A DNA stretch of 64,000 bases, taken from contig CAMYOG010000053.1 of the NCBI GenBank assembly GCA_947259925.1, positions 186,001 to 250,000 on the forward strand. The letters are read 5' to 3'. Below are positions 48,402-57,597 of the stretch, one piece after another (the stretch's first letter is position 1; every line of letters starts with the position of its first letter). The notes under the pieces were generated by a model. It saw only the letters and a list, made by a program, of their open reading frames with translations, searched no databases and had not been told where the DNA came from. The stretch is from Thermoanaerobaculia bacterium (lineage in GTDB: Bacteria; Acidobacteriota; Thermoanaerobaculia; Multivoradales; JAHEKO01). The position numbers and the translations under genes were made by a program.

Positions 48402-48736
48402 CTGAACGACTGGACGGCTTCGGCCTCGTCGTCGAAGACGTCGAACACGGTCACCAGCTGGGTGATCTGCAGGATGTCCTGCACCTTGGGCGGCAGGTGC
48501 AGCAACTTCAGCTTGCCGCCCCGGTTGGCGACGGTGGTATACGCCGAGACCAGCTCGCCGATGCCCGACGAGTCGATCGTGGTCACCTCGGCGAGGTTGA
48601 TCAGGATGCTCTTGGCCCCACCTTCGAGTGCCTCGATCACCGTGTCACGCAGGGCGATGTCGCCGACACCGATCGTGATCTTGCCCTTGGGCTCGAGAAT
48701 GGTCACGCCGTCCGTATTGCGAACATCGATCTTCAT
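48398..48736 (-). CDS. STAS-domain anti-sigma factor antagonist (RsbV-like)
   Basis: 112 residues, a single STAS domain. The phospho-acceptor segment reads TTIDSSGIGELVSAY, the conserved Ser of SpoIIAA/RsbV proteins. It would bind the neighbouring RsbW-like kinase when dephosphorylated and release its partner. Two bases downstream of that gene. No sigma-B-type gene or PP2C phosphatase is in the window. Confidence 0.92.
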   Translation of the reverse strand: MKIDVRNTDGVTILEPKGKITIGVGDIALRDTVIEALEGGAKSILINLAEVTTIDSSGIGELVSAYTTVANRGGKLKLLHLPPKVQDILQITQLVTVFDVFDDEAEAVQSFS

Positions 48737-48738
48737 GT

Positions 48739-49197
48739 CTAGTCCTCCTCTCGCGGCCCAGAGGCCATCGGAGCGGACGGGAGACGCTTGCGCAGCGTCA
48801 CCACGGTCCCCCCCTCGGGTTTGAAGTCGAACTGAATATCGTCCATGAAACTGCTCATGAAGAAGATGCCGCGGCCGTTGGGGCGGAGCAGGTTGTCGGG
48901 CATCCGTGGATCCCTGACCTGACGCGGGTCGAACCCGGCGCCCTGATCGGTCACCTCGATCACCACTTCACCGTCCTCCACCCCGAAGTCGATCTCGACC
49001 CTCTTCTCCGGACTCTGCTGGTTGCCGTGCTTGATCGCATTGGCCACAGCCTCCTGCACCGCGAGGCTGATCGAATGAGCGACATCTTCCGCCAGATCGA
49101 GCTTGCGTAGCGATTCCTCTACCACGATCTGAACGAGTTCGATGTTCTCGAACTGGCTGCCGATTGCCAGATGTACCTGCGGTTCCTCAGCAGCCAT
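48739..49197 (-). CDS. RsbW-like serine kinase / anti-sigma factor (HATPase_c)
   Basis: 152 residues of the GHKL fold. N-box AVQEAVANAIKHGNQQ, G1 box VTDQGAGFDP and G2 region RPNGRGIFFMSSFMDD are all present. It phosphorylates the STAS partner encoded next. In this phylum such pairs often control functions other than sigma-B, so the downstream target is unknown. Confidence 0.92.
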   Translation of the reverse strand: MAAEEPQVHLAIGSQFENIELVQIVVEESLRKLDLAEDVAHSISLAVQEAVANAIKHGNQQSPEKRVEIDFGVEDGEVVIEVTDQGAGFDPRQVRDPRMPDNLLRPNGRGIFFMSSFMDDIQFDFKPEGGTVVTLRKRLPSAPMASGPREED

Positions 49198-49243
49198 CTA
49201 TTTCTTGACCGAGCGAGTCTAGCAGACGGTTCGAGCGCCACCC

Positions 49244-50122
49244 CTAACCGATCGGGGCCGCGCTCGACACCCCCGGCTGAAGAAAATCCAGCAGCTGAGG
49301 GATCACAAAAAGCAATTGTACACTGTCGAAAACGGTGTGCGCGGCGATCGCCGCCCAGATGCTCTGGCGCCAGCGGACCAGCGCCGCGAAGACCAGCGAC
49401 AGGAGAGTGATCCCGACCAGCATCAGCGGCTGCTCGTAGCTCATGTGCGCGAGCACGAAGGCGCCGGTCGACAAGCCGATTCCGACCCGCGGCTGCAAGA
49501 AGCCACGGAAGAAGAGCTCCTCGACCACACCCGCCGACAGGCTGATCGCGAAGCGCAGGGCGAACGGCAACGCGGCCACCCAGACCACGACCTGTGGCGG
49601 CTCTTGCGGCACGACCTCGTCGCCGCCCACGAGGTAGATCAACGATCCGACCAACACCAGCACCAGCAGCACGCCCATCCAGGCGGCGAGACCGACACCG
49701 GCCCCGAGCGCCAGTTCGCGGACGAGGCCCGGTCTCCGTAGACCGAACTGCCGACTCCAGGAGGTCGAGAACGAGTGGCCAGCCGGCTGATCGGCGACCG
49801 CAAATCCGGCCAGGTACCAGACCAGGAGCGCCAGGGCGAAGAAGATGTGCAGCTGAAAGAGCTGCAGGGTCTCGATCTCCGAGGGCAGGGCGCGCTCGAC
49901 GCCGATCAGACCGAGCGGTGCGAAGACCCCGAGCCAGAGGACGATCGCGAGACCGGACATCGCCAGCACCCGGCGCACCATCGGACCGAGCGCCGTATCG
50001 CCGATCCGGCCCGAGAAGCCGGGTGGCTCGAGCCCGCGACGAGCGGTCGATCGATCGATGAACCAGGCGGCGAGCACCGCCAGAACCAGCGGTCCTGCCA
50101 ACCTGAGAGAGCCGAGGTCCAT
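49244..50122 (-). CDS. CPBP-family intramembrane metalloprotease
   Basis: 292 residues, about eight membrane helices. The CPBP motifs are visible: EExxxR in GVVEELFFRGFLQPRV, the histidine motif in AFVLAHMSYEQPL, and a third in AIAAHTVFDSVQLL. Members cleave CAAX-type or other membrane substrates, and many act in envelope or bacteriocin defence. The partner is unknown. Divergent from the glutaryl-CoA dehydrogenase gene. Confidence 0.88.
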   Translation of the reverse strand: MDLGSLRLAGPLVLAVLAAWFIDRSTARRGLEPPGFSGRIGDTALGPMVRRVLAMSGLAIVLWLGVFAPLGLIGVERALPSEIETLQLFQLHIFFALALLVWYLAGFAVADQPAGHSFSTSWSRQFGLRRPGLVRELALGAGVGLAAWMGVLLVLVLVGSLIYLVGGDEVVPQEPPQVVVWVAALPFALRFAISLSAGVVEELFFRGFLQPRVGIGLSTGAFVLAHMSYEQPLMLVGITLLSLVFAALVRWRQSIWAAIAAHTVFDSVQLLFVIPQLLDFLQPGVSSAAPIG

Positions 50123-50165
50123 AACCGCCGGATGATATCGTTCACGGCTCTAGGAGGAACTCCAA

Positions 50166-51398
50166 TTGAACAGATTTTCCGGCGTCGACTATCTGGACCT
50201 CGACCCGTTTCTCGACGACGAGGAGCGGCTGATCCGCGACACGGTGCGGGCCTTCGTCGATGACAAGATCAAACCGATCATCGAGGAGTGCCACCGTGAG
50301 GGCACGTTCCCGCTCCAAGTCGTTCCCGAGCTGGCGCAGCTCAACCTCTTCGGAGCCAGTATCGACGACTACGGCCTGCCGGGCCTCAAGGGGACCGCGT
50401 ACGGGCTGATCATGCAGGAGCTCGAGCGCGGCGACTCGGGCCTCAGGAGCATGGTCTCGGTCCAGAGCAGCCTGGTGATGTATCCGATCTACACCTTCGG
50501 CTCCCAGGAGCAGAAGGACCGTTGGATCCCGGCTCTCGCCTCGGGCGAGGCGATCGGCTGCTTCGGACTGACCGAGCCCGACTTCGGCTCGAACCCCGGC
50601 GGCATGCGCACGACCGCCCGACGTGACGGCAACGAGTGGGTGCTCAACGGCGCCAAGCAGTGGATCACCAACGGCACCCTGTCCGCGGTCGCGGTGGTCT
50701 GGGCGAAGACCGAGGACGGCATCCGCGGCTTCCTGGTCGAGAACGGCACGCCCGGCTTCACCTCCAGCGACCAGCACGGCAAGTTCTCGTTGCGCGCGTC
50801 GGTCACTTCGGAGCTCGGCTTCCAGGACTGCCGGATTCCGGTCAACAACATCCTGCCCAAGACCGAGGGCCTCAAGAACGCGCTCATGTGTCTGAACCAG
50901 GCGCGCTACGGCATCGCCTGGGGCGGCCTGGGAGCGGCGATGGAGTGCTACCACACCGCGCTGGAGTACGCGAAGGAGCGGCTCCAGTTCGGCGGTCAAC
51001 CGATCGCCAGCCACCAGCTGGTGCAGGACAAGCTGGTCTGGATGGTCACCGAGATCTCCAAGGGTCAGCTGCTGGCGCTGCAGCTCGCCAGGCTCAAGGA
51101 CGAGGGCAGGCTGAGGCACTTCCACGTCTCGATGGGCAAGCGGAACAACGTCTGGGTAGCACGGGAGTGCGCCAAGCTGGCGCGCGAGATCCTGGGCGCG
51201 AACGGCATCGTCGACGACTACCCGGTGATCCGCCACATGCTGAACATCGAGTCGGTCTACACCTACGAGGGGACCCACGACATCCACGGTCTGGTGATCG
51301 GCGAGCGCGTCACCGGCATCCCCGCCTACAATCCACCGGCGGCGAAGGCAGCGGCCCGCCAGGACGCCGTGGTCGACCCGGTGAGCAACCGACGATGA
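50166..51398 (+). CDS. gcdH: Acyl-CoA dehydrogenase, probably glutaryl-CoA dehydrogenase
   Basis: 410 residues. The flavin-binding segment reads [17 protein letters not shown]. The C-terminal [20 protein letters not shown] closely matches glutaryl-CoA dehydrogenases, which both oxidise and decarboxylate glutaryl-CoA in lysine and aromatic degradation; Glu of EGTHDIH is the catalytic base. The start is a TTG supported by AGGAGG 8 bases upstream; no better ATG is near. Its stop overlaps the glpX start (ATGA), a coupling without obvious metabolic logic. The subtype is less certain than the superfamily. Confidence 0.85.
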   Translation: MNRFSGVDYLDLDPFLDDEERLIRDTVRAFVDDKIKPIIEECHREGTFPLQVVPELAQLNLFGASIDDYGLPGLKGTAYGLIMQELERGDSGLRSMVSVQSSLVMYPIYTFGSQEQKDRWIPALASGEAIGCFGLTEPDFGSNPGGMRTTARRDGNEWVLNGAKQWITNGTLSAVAVVWAKTEDGIRGFLVENGTPGFTSSDQHGKFSLRASVTSELGFQDCRIPVNNILPKTEGLKNALMCLNQARYGIAWGGLGAAMECYHTALEYAKERLQFGGQPIASHQLVQDKLVWMVTEISKGQLLALQLARLKDEGRLRHFHVSMGKRNNVWVARECAKLAREILGANGIVDDYPVIRHMLNIESVYTYEGTHDIHGLVIGERVTGIPAYNPPAAKAAARQDAVVDPVSNRR

Positions 51399-52381
51399 CT
51401 CTCGATCTCGACTTTCAGCAGCAGTTCATCCGGGTCACCGAGGTAGCGGCGCTCGCGGCCGCCAAGACGATGGGTTTCGGTGACCGCAAGCACGCCGACC
51501 ACGTCGCGGTCGAGGCGATGCGCGAGGAGCTCGATCAGGTCGAAATGTCGGGCCGGGTCGTGATCGGCGAGGGCGAGCGCGACGAGGCGCCGATGCTCTA
51601 CGTCGGCGAGGAGGTCGGTGCGCTCAAGGGCGACGACGACGCTCCGGGCGTCGACATCGCGGTCGACCCGCTCGAAGGCACCAACCTGTGCGCCACCGGC
51701 GCGCCGGGGGCGATCGCGGTGCTGGCGGCGGCCGAGCGCGGTGGTCTACTGCACGCTCCCGACATCTACATGGACAAGATCGTCGTCGGTCCCACGGCGC
51801 GCGACGCCGGCGTCCACCTGGACGCACCGGTGGCGGAAAACCTGCGCAACATCGCCGACGCCTACGAGCGCTCGGTCGACGAGCTGACCATCGTGGTGCT
51901 CGAGCGCGAGCGCCACGAGCGGCTGATCGGCGACATCCGGGAGGCCGGAGCGCGCATCCGTCTGATCGGCGACGGCGACCTGTCGGCCGGCATCGAAGCG
52001 GCGATCCGCGGCTCCGGCGTCCACGCGGCCATGGGGATCGGCGGCGCTCCCGAGGGCGTGATTACGGCGGCGGCGATGCGCTGTCTCGGTGGCCAGATCT
52101 ACGCGCGCCTGACACCGCTGAACAAGCATCAGCGACAGCGGGTGGCGGAGGTCGGGATCGACGACGTCGATCGCCTCTACGAGGCGGCGGATCTGGCTCC
52201 CGGCAAGGAGATCCTGTTCTGTGCGACAGGCGTAACAGGCAGTCGGCTGATCAATGGCGTACGCTTCTTTGGTGGCGGTCACCGGACCTCCACACTCTTC
52301 ATGTCATTGACCCAGCAGACGATACGCTTCGTCGACACCATCCACCGAGAGGATCTCGGGACGCCGGTCTTCTTCCGCTAA
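51395..52381 (+). CDS. glpX: Class II fructose-1,6-bisphosphatase
   Basis: Removes the 1-phosphate in gluconeogenesis. 328 residues. [18 protein letters not shown] and [20 protein letters not shown] carry the lithium-sensitive phosphatase metal ligands (Asp-Pro-x-Glu-Gly-Thr). GDGDLSAGI and [20 protein letters not shown] are GlpX-specific. Starts inside the gcdH stop and ends 17 bases before dcd, forming a plus-strand operon. Confidence 0.95.
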   Translation: MTLDLDFQQQFIRVTEVAALAAAKTMGFGDRKHADHVAVEAMREELDQVEMSGRVVIGEGERDEAPMLYVGEEVGALKGDDDAPGVDIAVDPLEGTNLCATGAPGAIAVLAAAERGGLLHAPDIYMDKIVVGPTARDAGVHLDAPVAENLRNIADAYERSVDELTIVVLERERHERLIGDIREAGARIRLIGDGDLSAGIEAAIRGSGVHAAMGIGGAPEGVITAAAMRCLGGQIYARLTPLNKHQRQRVAEVGIDDVDRLYEAADLAPGKEILFCATGVTGSRLINGVRFFGGGHRTSTLFMSLTQQTIRFVDTIHREDLGTPVFFR

Positions 52382-52398
52382 CCGAAGCCGGGAGACAA

Positions 52399-52887
52399 GT
52401 GATCAAACCGGACCATTGGATCCGCGAATGGGGAGCCAACGGCGGCACCACGCCGTACGCTCCGGAACAGGTCAACGCCGCGAGCTACGACGTTCGCGTC
52501 AGTGACCATTGGATCTGCCCCACCCGCGAGCCGGAGGAGTTCACGGCGGCGCACATCAAGCTCTTCCCCGGCGAGGTGGTGCTGGCATCGACGATCGAGC
52601 GCGTGGTCATCCCGCGCTCGGTCGCCTGCGACCTGAAGCTGAAGTCGACGCTCGGGCGGCTGTGGGTCAATCACTCGATGGCGGGCTGGTGCGATCCCGG
52701 CTTCGAGGGCACCATCACGCTCGAGCTCCAGAACCTCGGACCCGAGCCGTTCGTGCTCGATGCCGGGCGCCGGATCGCCCAGCTGATCTTCATCAGCATG
52801 GACTCCGAGCCCGAGACCGCGTACGGTGAGCCAGGCTCCAACTCGCACTACCAGGGGCAGGAAGGGACGACCCGAGCACGCGAGTAG
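52399..52887 (+). CDS. dcd: dCTP deaminase / dUTPase family protein
   Basis: 162 residues, shorter than E. coli Dcd (about 190). The fold and active-site wording are present: NAASYDVRVSD, KSTLGRLWVNHSMAGWCDPG and FEGTITLELQNLG, in which the Ser, Arg and Glu of the deaminase site can be recognised. It supplies dUMP precursors by deaminating dCTP. GTG start with GGGAG 4-5 bases upstream. A pure dUTPase is the main alternative, because the two families share the trimeric fold. Confidence 0.88.
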   Translation: MIKPDHWIREWGANGGTTPYAPEQVNAASYDVRVSDHWICPTREPEEFTAAHIKLFPGEVVLASTIERVVIPRSVACDLKLKSTLGRLWVNHSMAGWCDPGFEGTITLELQNLGPEPFVLDAGRRIAQLIFISMDSEPETAYGEPGSNSHYQGQEGTTRARE

Positions 52888-52903
52888 TCTCGGGGGCGCA
52901 CCG

Positions 52904-54040
52904 ATGAGCATCAGCGGCAACCTACGCACGCTCGACTTCACCGAGCTTCTGCAGTGGCTGTCCCAGGGCACCAAGACCGGAACCCTCGTGCTGGTCAGCG
53001 GCGAGACCGAGAAGCGGATCTTCTTCGACAACGGCGTGATCATCTCGACGGCCTCCAACAACCCGAAGGAGTATCTCGGTCACTTCCTGCTCAGTCACGG
53101 GTTGATCGACGAGGTCGTCCTCGCCAAGGCGATCGAGATGCAGGAGGAGAACCAGGCGCTGCTCGGCAAGATCCTGGTGACCATCGGCGCGATCACCGAG
53201 GAAAACCTCGATCACATGCTGCGGCTGAAGGCCGAGGAGAGCCTGTACGAGGTCTTCACCTGGACCGAGGGCGAGTTCCGGTTCCACGACGGTGAGCTGC
53301 CCGAGTTCACGATGATCCCGCTCAAGGTCAACGTCACCCACCTGGTGCTCGAAGGGACCCAGCGGCTCGACGATTGGAAGCGGATGCGCGAGCGGATCAC
53401 TTCGAACCTGGCGGTGCCGGTCGCGGTGGCGGAAATGGTGCCGGAGTCGAAGGAGGACCGGATGGCGGCCCGGATTCTCCAGCTGGTCGACGACGACCGG
53501 ACGATCGAGGAGATCGCTCTCCACGCCCATACCAGCGAGTACCAGGTCTGCCGCGTCCTCTTCTACCAGCTCGAGATGCGCACCGTGAAGGTGGTGCGGC
53601 CGCGGGCACTCCCGTCGTCGTCGGTGGAGACGATCGCCGACAGCGCCGAGGAGGTCGAAGTCGAATCGCTCCTCGCCTCCGGCCAGAAGCTGATCGCCGA
53701 GGCCGATTACGAGCGCGGCCTGCGCCGCCTACGAGCCGCTCTCAGCCTCGACCCCGACAACAAGGCGGCGCAGAAGGCTCTCGAGGAGGCGAGCCAGCAG
53801 ATCGAGGCCCAGCTCGACGCGGACGGCATCTCGATGACCGCGGTGCCGCACCTGTTGCGCAACTTCGACGAGCTGGCCGGACTCGAGATCACGCCCCAGG
53901 AGGGATTCATCCTCACCCGGGTCAACGAGGCGTACGACATCCAGACGATCCTGAAGATCAGCCCGATGCCGCAGCTCGACGCGCTGCTCACCTTCTGGCG
54001 TCTGTCCCAGGCCGGCCACATCAGCCTGGAAGACAAGTAG
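52904..54040 (+). CDS. DUF4388 protein with C-terminal helical-repeat region
   Basis: 378 residues, predicted soluble. MSISGNLRTLDFTELLQWLS then GTKTGTLVLVSGETEKRIFF and FDNGVIISTASNNPKEYLGH form the DUF4388 (PATAN-like) domain, followed by the helical GKILVTIGAITEENLDHMLR. Residues about 180-260 look like a winged helix; a TPR-like pair (LLASGQKLIAEADYERGLRR) and a final domain follow. The domain order parallels the 35538-36863 protein without its membrane anchor. The ATG at 52904 follows the dcd stop by 16 bases; an earlier ATG at 52826 would overlap dcd. Confidence 0.83.
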   Translation: MSISGNLRTLDFTELLQWLSQGTKTGTLVLVSGETEKRIFFDNGVIISTASNNPKEYLGHFLLSHGLIDEVVLAKAIEMQEENQALLGKILVTIGAITEENLDHMLRLKAEESLYEVFTWTEGEFRFHDGELPEFTMIPLKVNVTHLVLEGTQRLDDWKRMRERITSNLAVPVAVAEMVPESKEDRMAARILQLVDDDRTIEEIALHAHTSEYQVCRVLFYQLEMRTVKVVRPRALPSSSVETIADSAEEVEVESLLASGQKLIAEADYERGLRRLRAALSLDPDNKAAQKALEEASQQIEAQLDADGISMTAVPHLLRNFDELAGLEITPQEGFILTRVNEAYDIQTILKISPMPQLDALLTFWRLSQAGHISLEDK

Positions 54041-54071
54041 GCGGCTCGCCCGGCGCTCCGGTCGCCATCCG

Positions 54072-54150
54072 GGGGACACAATACGTAACCTGCGGATTCT
54101 TGGAGTCCTCTCGCAGCTCCATCAGCCCGCAGATTACGTATCGTGTCCCC
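54072..54150. repeat. Palindromic intergenic repeat, family 2
   Basis: Arms 54072-54095 and 54127-54150 are inverted copies matching at 22 of 24 positions, with a 31-base spacer. The outer left arm reads GGGGACACAATACGTAA. Ends of the form GGGGACA are common in REP elements mobilised by RAYT transposases in other bacteria. It sits between two convergent genes. Confidence 0.82.
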
Positions 54151-54170
54151 GTTCATCCCCCATTCATCCG

Positions 54171-54797
54171 TCAGGCATTCCTGGCTACGGGTGGCTTGGA
54201 GACATGGAGGTTGCCCGCCACCGCGAAGCGCAGCGGCCAGGCCGCGGCGTCGCCGGCGTAGTCGACGCCGACCCTCGGTCCGCTCACGACCTCCCGAGCG
54301 TCGACCGGCTCGCCCTCGGTCAGCCGCAGGTCGGCGTGGCGAAGGGGCGCGCCGTCGAAGGCACGGTCGATCGCCAGCGCCTGGCAGAGCTTGCCGGGAC
54401 CTCCGGCGAGATCGCCGGGGCGGGCGGCCCGGCGCAGCCGGCGCCGCTTTTCCATCTCGGCGGCGCCCTGGATCGGCTCGGCCGCTCGGATCAGGACCGC
54501 GGTCGGCTCACCCGCACCCCCGGTGACCGCGTTGAGGCAGTCGTACATGCCGTAGATCAAGAAGACGTAGGCGCACCCGCCGCGCTCGAAGAGGGTGGCG
54601 TTGCGGCGCGTCACCCGGCCGTGCCAGGCGTGACTCGCCCGATCGCCCTCGCCGAGGTAGGCCTCGGTCTCGACAATCCGGGCGACCAGCCGACTGCCGT
54701 TCAAGCGTCTGCAGATGTAGCGCCCCAGCAGGTCGGCCGCCACCTCTTCACAGGGTCGGAGATAGAACTTCAGCGGCAGGGCAGTCAGCCGTGACAC
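54171..54797 (-). CDS. DNA-3-methyladenine glycosylase (AAG/MPG family)
   Basis: 208 residues. Removes alkylated or deaminated purines in base-excision repair. The family features are VARIVETEAYLGEGDRASHA (catalytic Glu), LFERGGCAYVFLIYGMYDCL with the intercalating Tyr region, and GGPGKLCQALAIDR. The length fits the bacterial AAG class. A separate transcript from the GYD gene, 25 bases away on the same strand, is possible. Confidence 0.93.
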   Translation of the reverse strand: MSRLTALPLKFYLRPCEEVAADLLGRYICRRLNGSRLVARIVETEAYLGEGDRASHAWHGRVTRRNATLFERGGCAYVFLIYGMYDCLNAVTGGAGEPTAVLIRAAEPIQGAAEMEKRRRLRRAARPGDLAGGPGKLCQALAIDRAFDGAPLRHADLRLTEGEPVDAREVVSGPRVGVDYAGDAAAWPLRFAVAGNLHVSKPPVARNA

Positions 54798-54822
54798 GGT
54801 ACTTCGGAGCCGCGCAGGCCGC

Positions 54823-55116
54823 CTACTCGCTGTCGGCGATCAGCTCCTGGGCCTCGACCCAGTCGAAGGCGCGCAAGGTGGTCGTGCGCACGTTGCCGCC
54901 GGCGCCAAGATGGAGCAGCACGGACGCCGCCACTTCGTCGTCAGGAGCTTCCATGATGAAGACGCCGTCGTGGCTGCCGATCGTCCAGTACTGGCTCACG
55001 ATCCGCGCGCCGTGTTTGTCGGCGAACTCGTTGAAGCTGTCGGCGCGCTGGGGCGAGTCGCGGATGTTGCGGATCCCCTGATCGGTGTAGTCGAGCAGCA
55101 CGATGAAAGTGGCCAT
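54823..55116 (-). CDS. GYD-domain protein
   Basis: 97 residues with the dimeric ferredoxin-like fold of the GYD family: FIVLLDYTDQGIRNIRDSPQ, then IVSQYWTIGSHDGVFIMEAP and a final helix FDWVEAQELI. The usual GxYD turn reads GSHDGV. No function is established for the family. Confidence 0.8.
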   Translation of the reverse strand: MATFIVLLDYTDQGIRNIRDSPQRADSFNEFADKHGARIVSQYWTIGSHDGVFIMEAPDDEVAASVLLHLGAGGNVRTTTLRAFDWVEAQELIADSE

Positions 55117-55220
55117 GGCGATCTCCCGGGTCCAGGTCTCTTCGGTCGTCCGATCCTACCCGGCGACCCGCCGCCGCGCGAGGCCTACGAGAGAGTCAGG
55201 GCCGGGGCGCCAGCATCGGT

Positions 55221-56702
55221 CTAGCCGTTGTCGACCAACGCCTTCACGATCCGGTCCTGAGCCCGCCGCGAGTCCCAGGCGCTGCGGGCCCGATTGAAGA
55301 GAATCGAGAAGGCATAGACCCTGCCCGACAGGGCGCGCGCGTATCCCGAGAGCGCCGAGACCGATCTCAGGGTACCGGTCTTCGCCATCACGTTGCCGGC
55401 GTACGGTGGCCGCGCCAGGCGCTCCTTCCAACGGCCGTTGTCGCTACCGCTCGGCGGCAGCGAGTCGATGAACTCGTCGCGGAGCTGGTGGTGGTACATG
55501 TGCACCAGCAGCCGGGTGAAGTGCCGGGGTGTAAACAGATTGTTGCGGCTCATCCCCGAGCCGTCCGCCAGTTGGTAGCTCTCCCGGCGGATGCCGATCC
55601 GATCGAGGAACGTGCCGATGACGTCGAGCCCCCCGGCCCAGCTGCCCTCGGCGCAGATCTCGGCACCCAGCAGCTTGACTAGGCTCTCGGCGTAGAAATT
55701 CTGGCTCCGATGGTTGATCACCTCGACGGTCGACAGGAGGTCACTCCGATGCACGGTGAGCGGTCGCCAGCGCCCCGCGGGCAGGTTCTCGATCGGACGG
55801 GTCGCTCCGTCCAGGGTGACTCCCTCGTCGCCGAGCGCTTTGCGCAGCGCGGCGCCGAAGTAGTGCTGGGGGTCGGGCACCGTCACCCAGGCGTCGACCG
55901 GCTGCGCGTATCTGTAGACCCGCCCGCTGACGATCACCTCGTCGCTGTCCGGGGCGCGAAAGACCGACACCGAGTGCCGGCGTGCCGACGACGTGGTACC
56001 GGCCATGTTGCGAATGCGGACGACCGGGACGTCGGGTACCAACTCGATCCTGGAAGGCCGTCCGGGCGCCGTCCCCGGACGGACCCGGACCAGCAGGCAG
56101 TTGTCGCCGAACGAGAGCGCGTCGACCGGTGCCTCGTACCAGCGATGGAGCTGGTCGCGAGGCCAGTCCGGGTGGATCCGCTCCTGGTCGAAGAGGCCGT
56201 TGGCGAGGTAGAGGTCGCCGCTGATCTCCTCTATGCCGAGCTCCACCAGGCGCCGGGCCCACCTGCGGAAGACCGCCAGCGGATCACCATCGTGGTGGCG
56301 TCCGGAGATGTTGGGATCGCCGCCGGCGATCACTCCCAGATCGCCGACCAGAGTCCCGCCGACGAGATAGCCACGTACCATCACGTGGGTCTCGTAGAGA
56401 TACCCGGGGCCGAGGGTGTCGAGGGCGGCGGCGGTAGTGATCAGCTTGGTATTGGAGGCCGCGATTCGCGGCAGGTCCGGCTCCACCGCGACCACGGTCT
56501 CCCCGGTCACCACATCGACGACGTGGACACCCAGCTCGCGCGCCACCCGACCGGCGTCGCGGATCGGCGCCGCCAGGCTCTGCGACAGGGTCGCCGCGAG
56601 TGACGGCGATGCCGCCAGCACGGCCGCCACGAGGCAGGCCGGGACGAACCGATGGCGGGAGCTACTGTCCGCTGCTCTCGAGGAACCGGTAGAAGTCGCC
56701 AT
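55221..56702 (-). CDS. dacB: D-alanyl-D-alanine carboxypeptidase/endopeptidase, PBP4 type (S13)
   Basis: 493 residues with signal peptide (ACLVAAVLAASPSLA). The three penicillin-binding motifs are in order: Ser83-x-x-Lys86 in IAASNTKLITTA, the SxN motif in GSGMSRNNLF, and KTG in MAKTGTLRSVSALSG. The long insertion between SxxK and SxN places it in the S13 class that trims or cleaves peptidoglycan cross-links in the periplasm. The start overlaps the hflC end by 41 bases, so the operon is hflK-hflC-dacB. Confidence 0.93.
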   Translation of the reverse strand: MATSTGSSRAADSSSRHRFVPACLVAAVLAASPSLAATLSQSLAAPIRDAGRVARELGVHVVDVVTGETVVAVEPDLPRIAASNTKLITTAAALDTLGPGYLYETHVMVRGYLVGGTLVGDLGVIAGGDPNISGRHHDGDPLAVFRRWARRLVELGIEEISGDLYLANGLFDQERIHPDWPRDQLHRWYEAPVDALSFGDNCLLVRVRPGTAPGRPSRIELVPDVPVVRIRNMAGTTSSARRHSVSVFRAPDSDEVIVSGRVYRYAQPVDAWVTVPDPQHYFGAALRKALGDEGVTLDGATRPIENLPAGRWRPLTVHRSDLLSTVEVINHRSQNFYAESLVKLLGAEICAEGSWAGGLDVIGTFLDRIGIRRESYQLADGSGMSRNNLFTPRHFTRLLVHMYHHQLRDEFIDSLPPSGSDNGRWKERLARPPYAGNVMAKTGTLRSVSALSGYARALSGRVYAFSILFNRARSAWDSRRAQDRIVKALVDNG

Positions 56703-57597
56703 CTGTGGAGAGCAGGAACCGGGTCTCGTCGTCGACCGTGTTTTCGAGCGTCTCCATGCTCTTCAAGAACTCGTAGAACCGCCTGGAATCGGCCGACTGG
56801 TTGTACGCACGGGCGTAGATCTCAGTCGCCTCGGCGTCGGCTCGACCCCGGATCTCCTCCGCCTGGCGATAGGCCTCGGACTGAATCCGCTGGAAGTCGC
56901 GCTCCATGTTGCCGCGGATCTCGGCGCGCTCGCCCTGGCCTTCGGAGCGGAATCGATCGGAGATCCGCACGCGCTCGGAGGTCATCCGGTCGTAGACGTC
57001 ATCGAGCACCTGTCGCCCATAGTTGATGCGCTTGAACTGGACGTCCAGGATCTCGATCCCGAGATCGGTCGTCCGGGGTTTCGCCGCCGCCAGAATCTCC
57101 CTGCGGATCTCGTCGCGACCGGTCTGGATCGGCTCGAGCTCGGTCATCGGATCGGCCGCCACCTCGGTCGCCTCGGCCTCGCGATTGGTCGAGCGGATCA
57201 CTTCCAACAACTCGTGTTTGGCGATCGCGTTGCGGGTCTCGCCGTCCAGGATGTCATCGAGCCGCGACTGCCCGCCCTGCTCGTTGCGCAGCCGCTGGAA
57301 GAAGAGGAGCGGATCGTCGATCCGCCAGCGAGCGTAGGTATCGACGAGGATGAACACCTTGTCCTTGGTCGGCAGCTCGGCGACGTCACCCTCCCACTCG
57401 AGGAAGCGCTTGTCGAAGCGGTGCACCACCTGGATGAACGGCACCTTGAAGTGCAGCCCCGGGGTGTCGATCGGATCGCCGACCGGCTCGCCAAACTGGG
57501 TGATGATCACCTGCTCGTACTCGTTGACCACGAAGATCGCCCCCGAGAGCACGAGCAGAACCGCCAGAATGATGCCGATCAGGAGGAAGCGCATCAT
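56662..57597 (-). CDS. hflC: HflC, band-7 regulator of FtsH
   Basis: 311 residues. One N-terminal helix (FLLIGIILAVLLVLSGAIFV), then the SPFH/band-7 domain (VVNEYEQVIITQFGEP, TPGLHFKVPFIQVVHRFDKR) and a long coiled coil (ERAEIRGNMERDFQRIQSEA). With HflK it forms the large periplasmic cage around FtsH. ATGA overlap with hflK. Confidence 0.95.
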   Translation of the reverse strand: MMRFLLIGIILAVLLVLSGAIFVVNEYEQVIITQFGEPVGDPIDTPGLHFKVPFIQVVHRFDKRFLEWEGDVAELPTKDKVFILVDTYARWRIDDPLLFFQRLRNEQGGQSRLDDILDGETRNAIAKHELLEVIRSTNREAEATEVAADPMTELEPIQTGRDEIRREILAAAKPRTTDLGIEILDVQFKRINYGRQVLDDVYDRMTSERVRISDRFRSEGQGERAEIRGNMERDFQRIQSEAYRQAEEIRGRADAEATEIYARAYNQSADSRRFYEFLKSMETLENTVDDETRFLLSTDGDFYRFLESSGQ

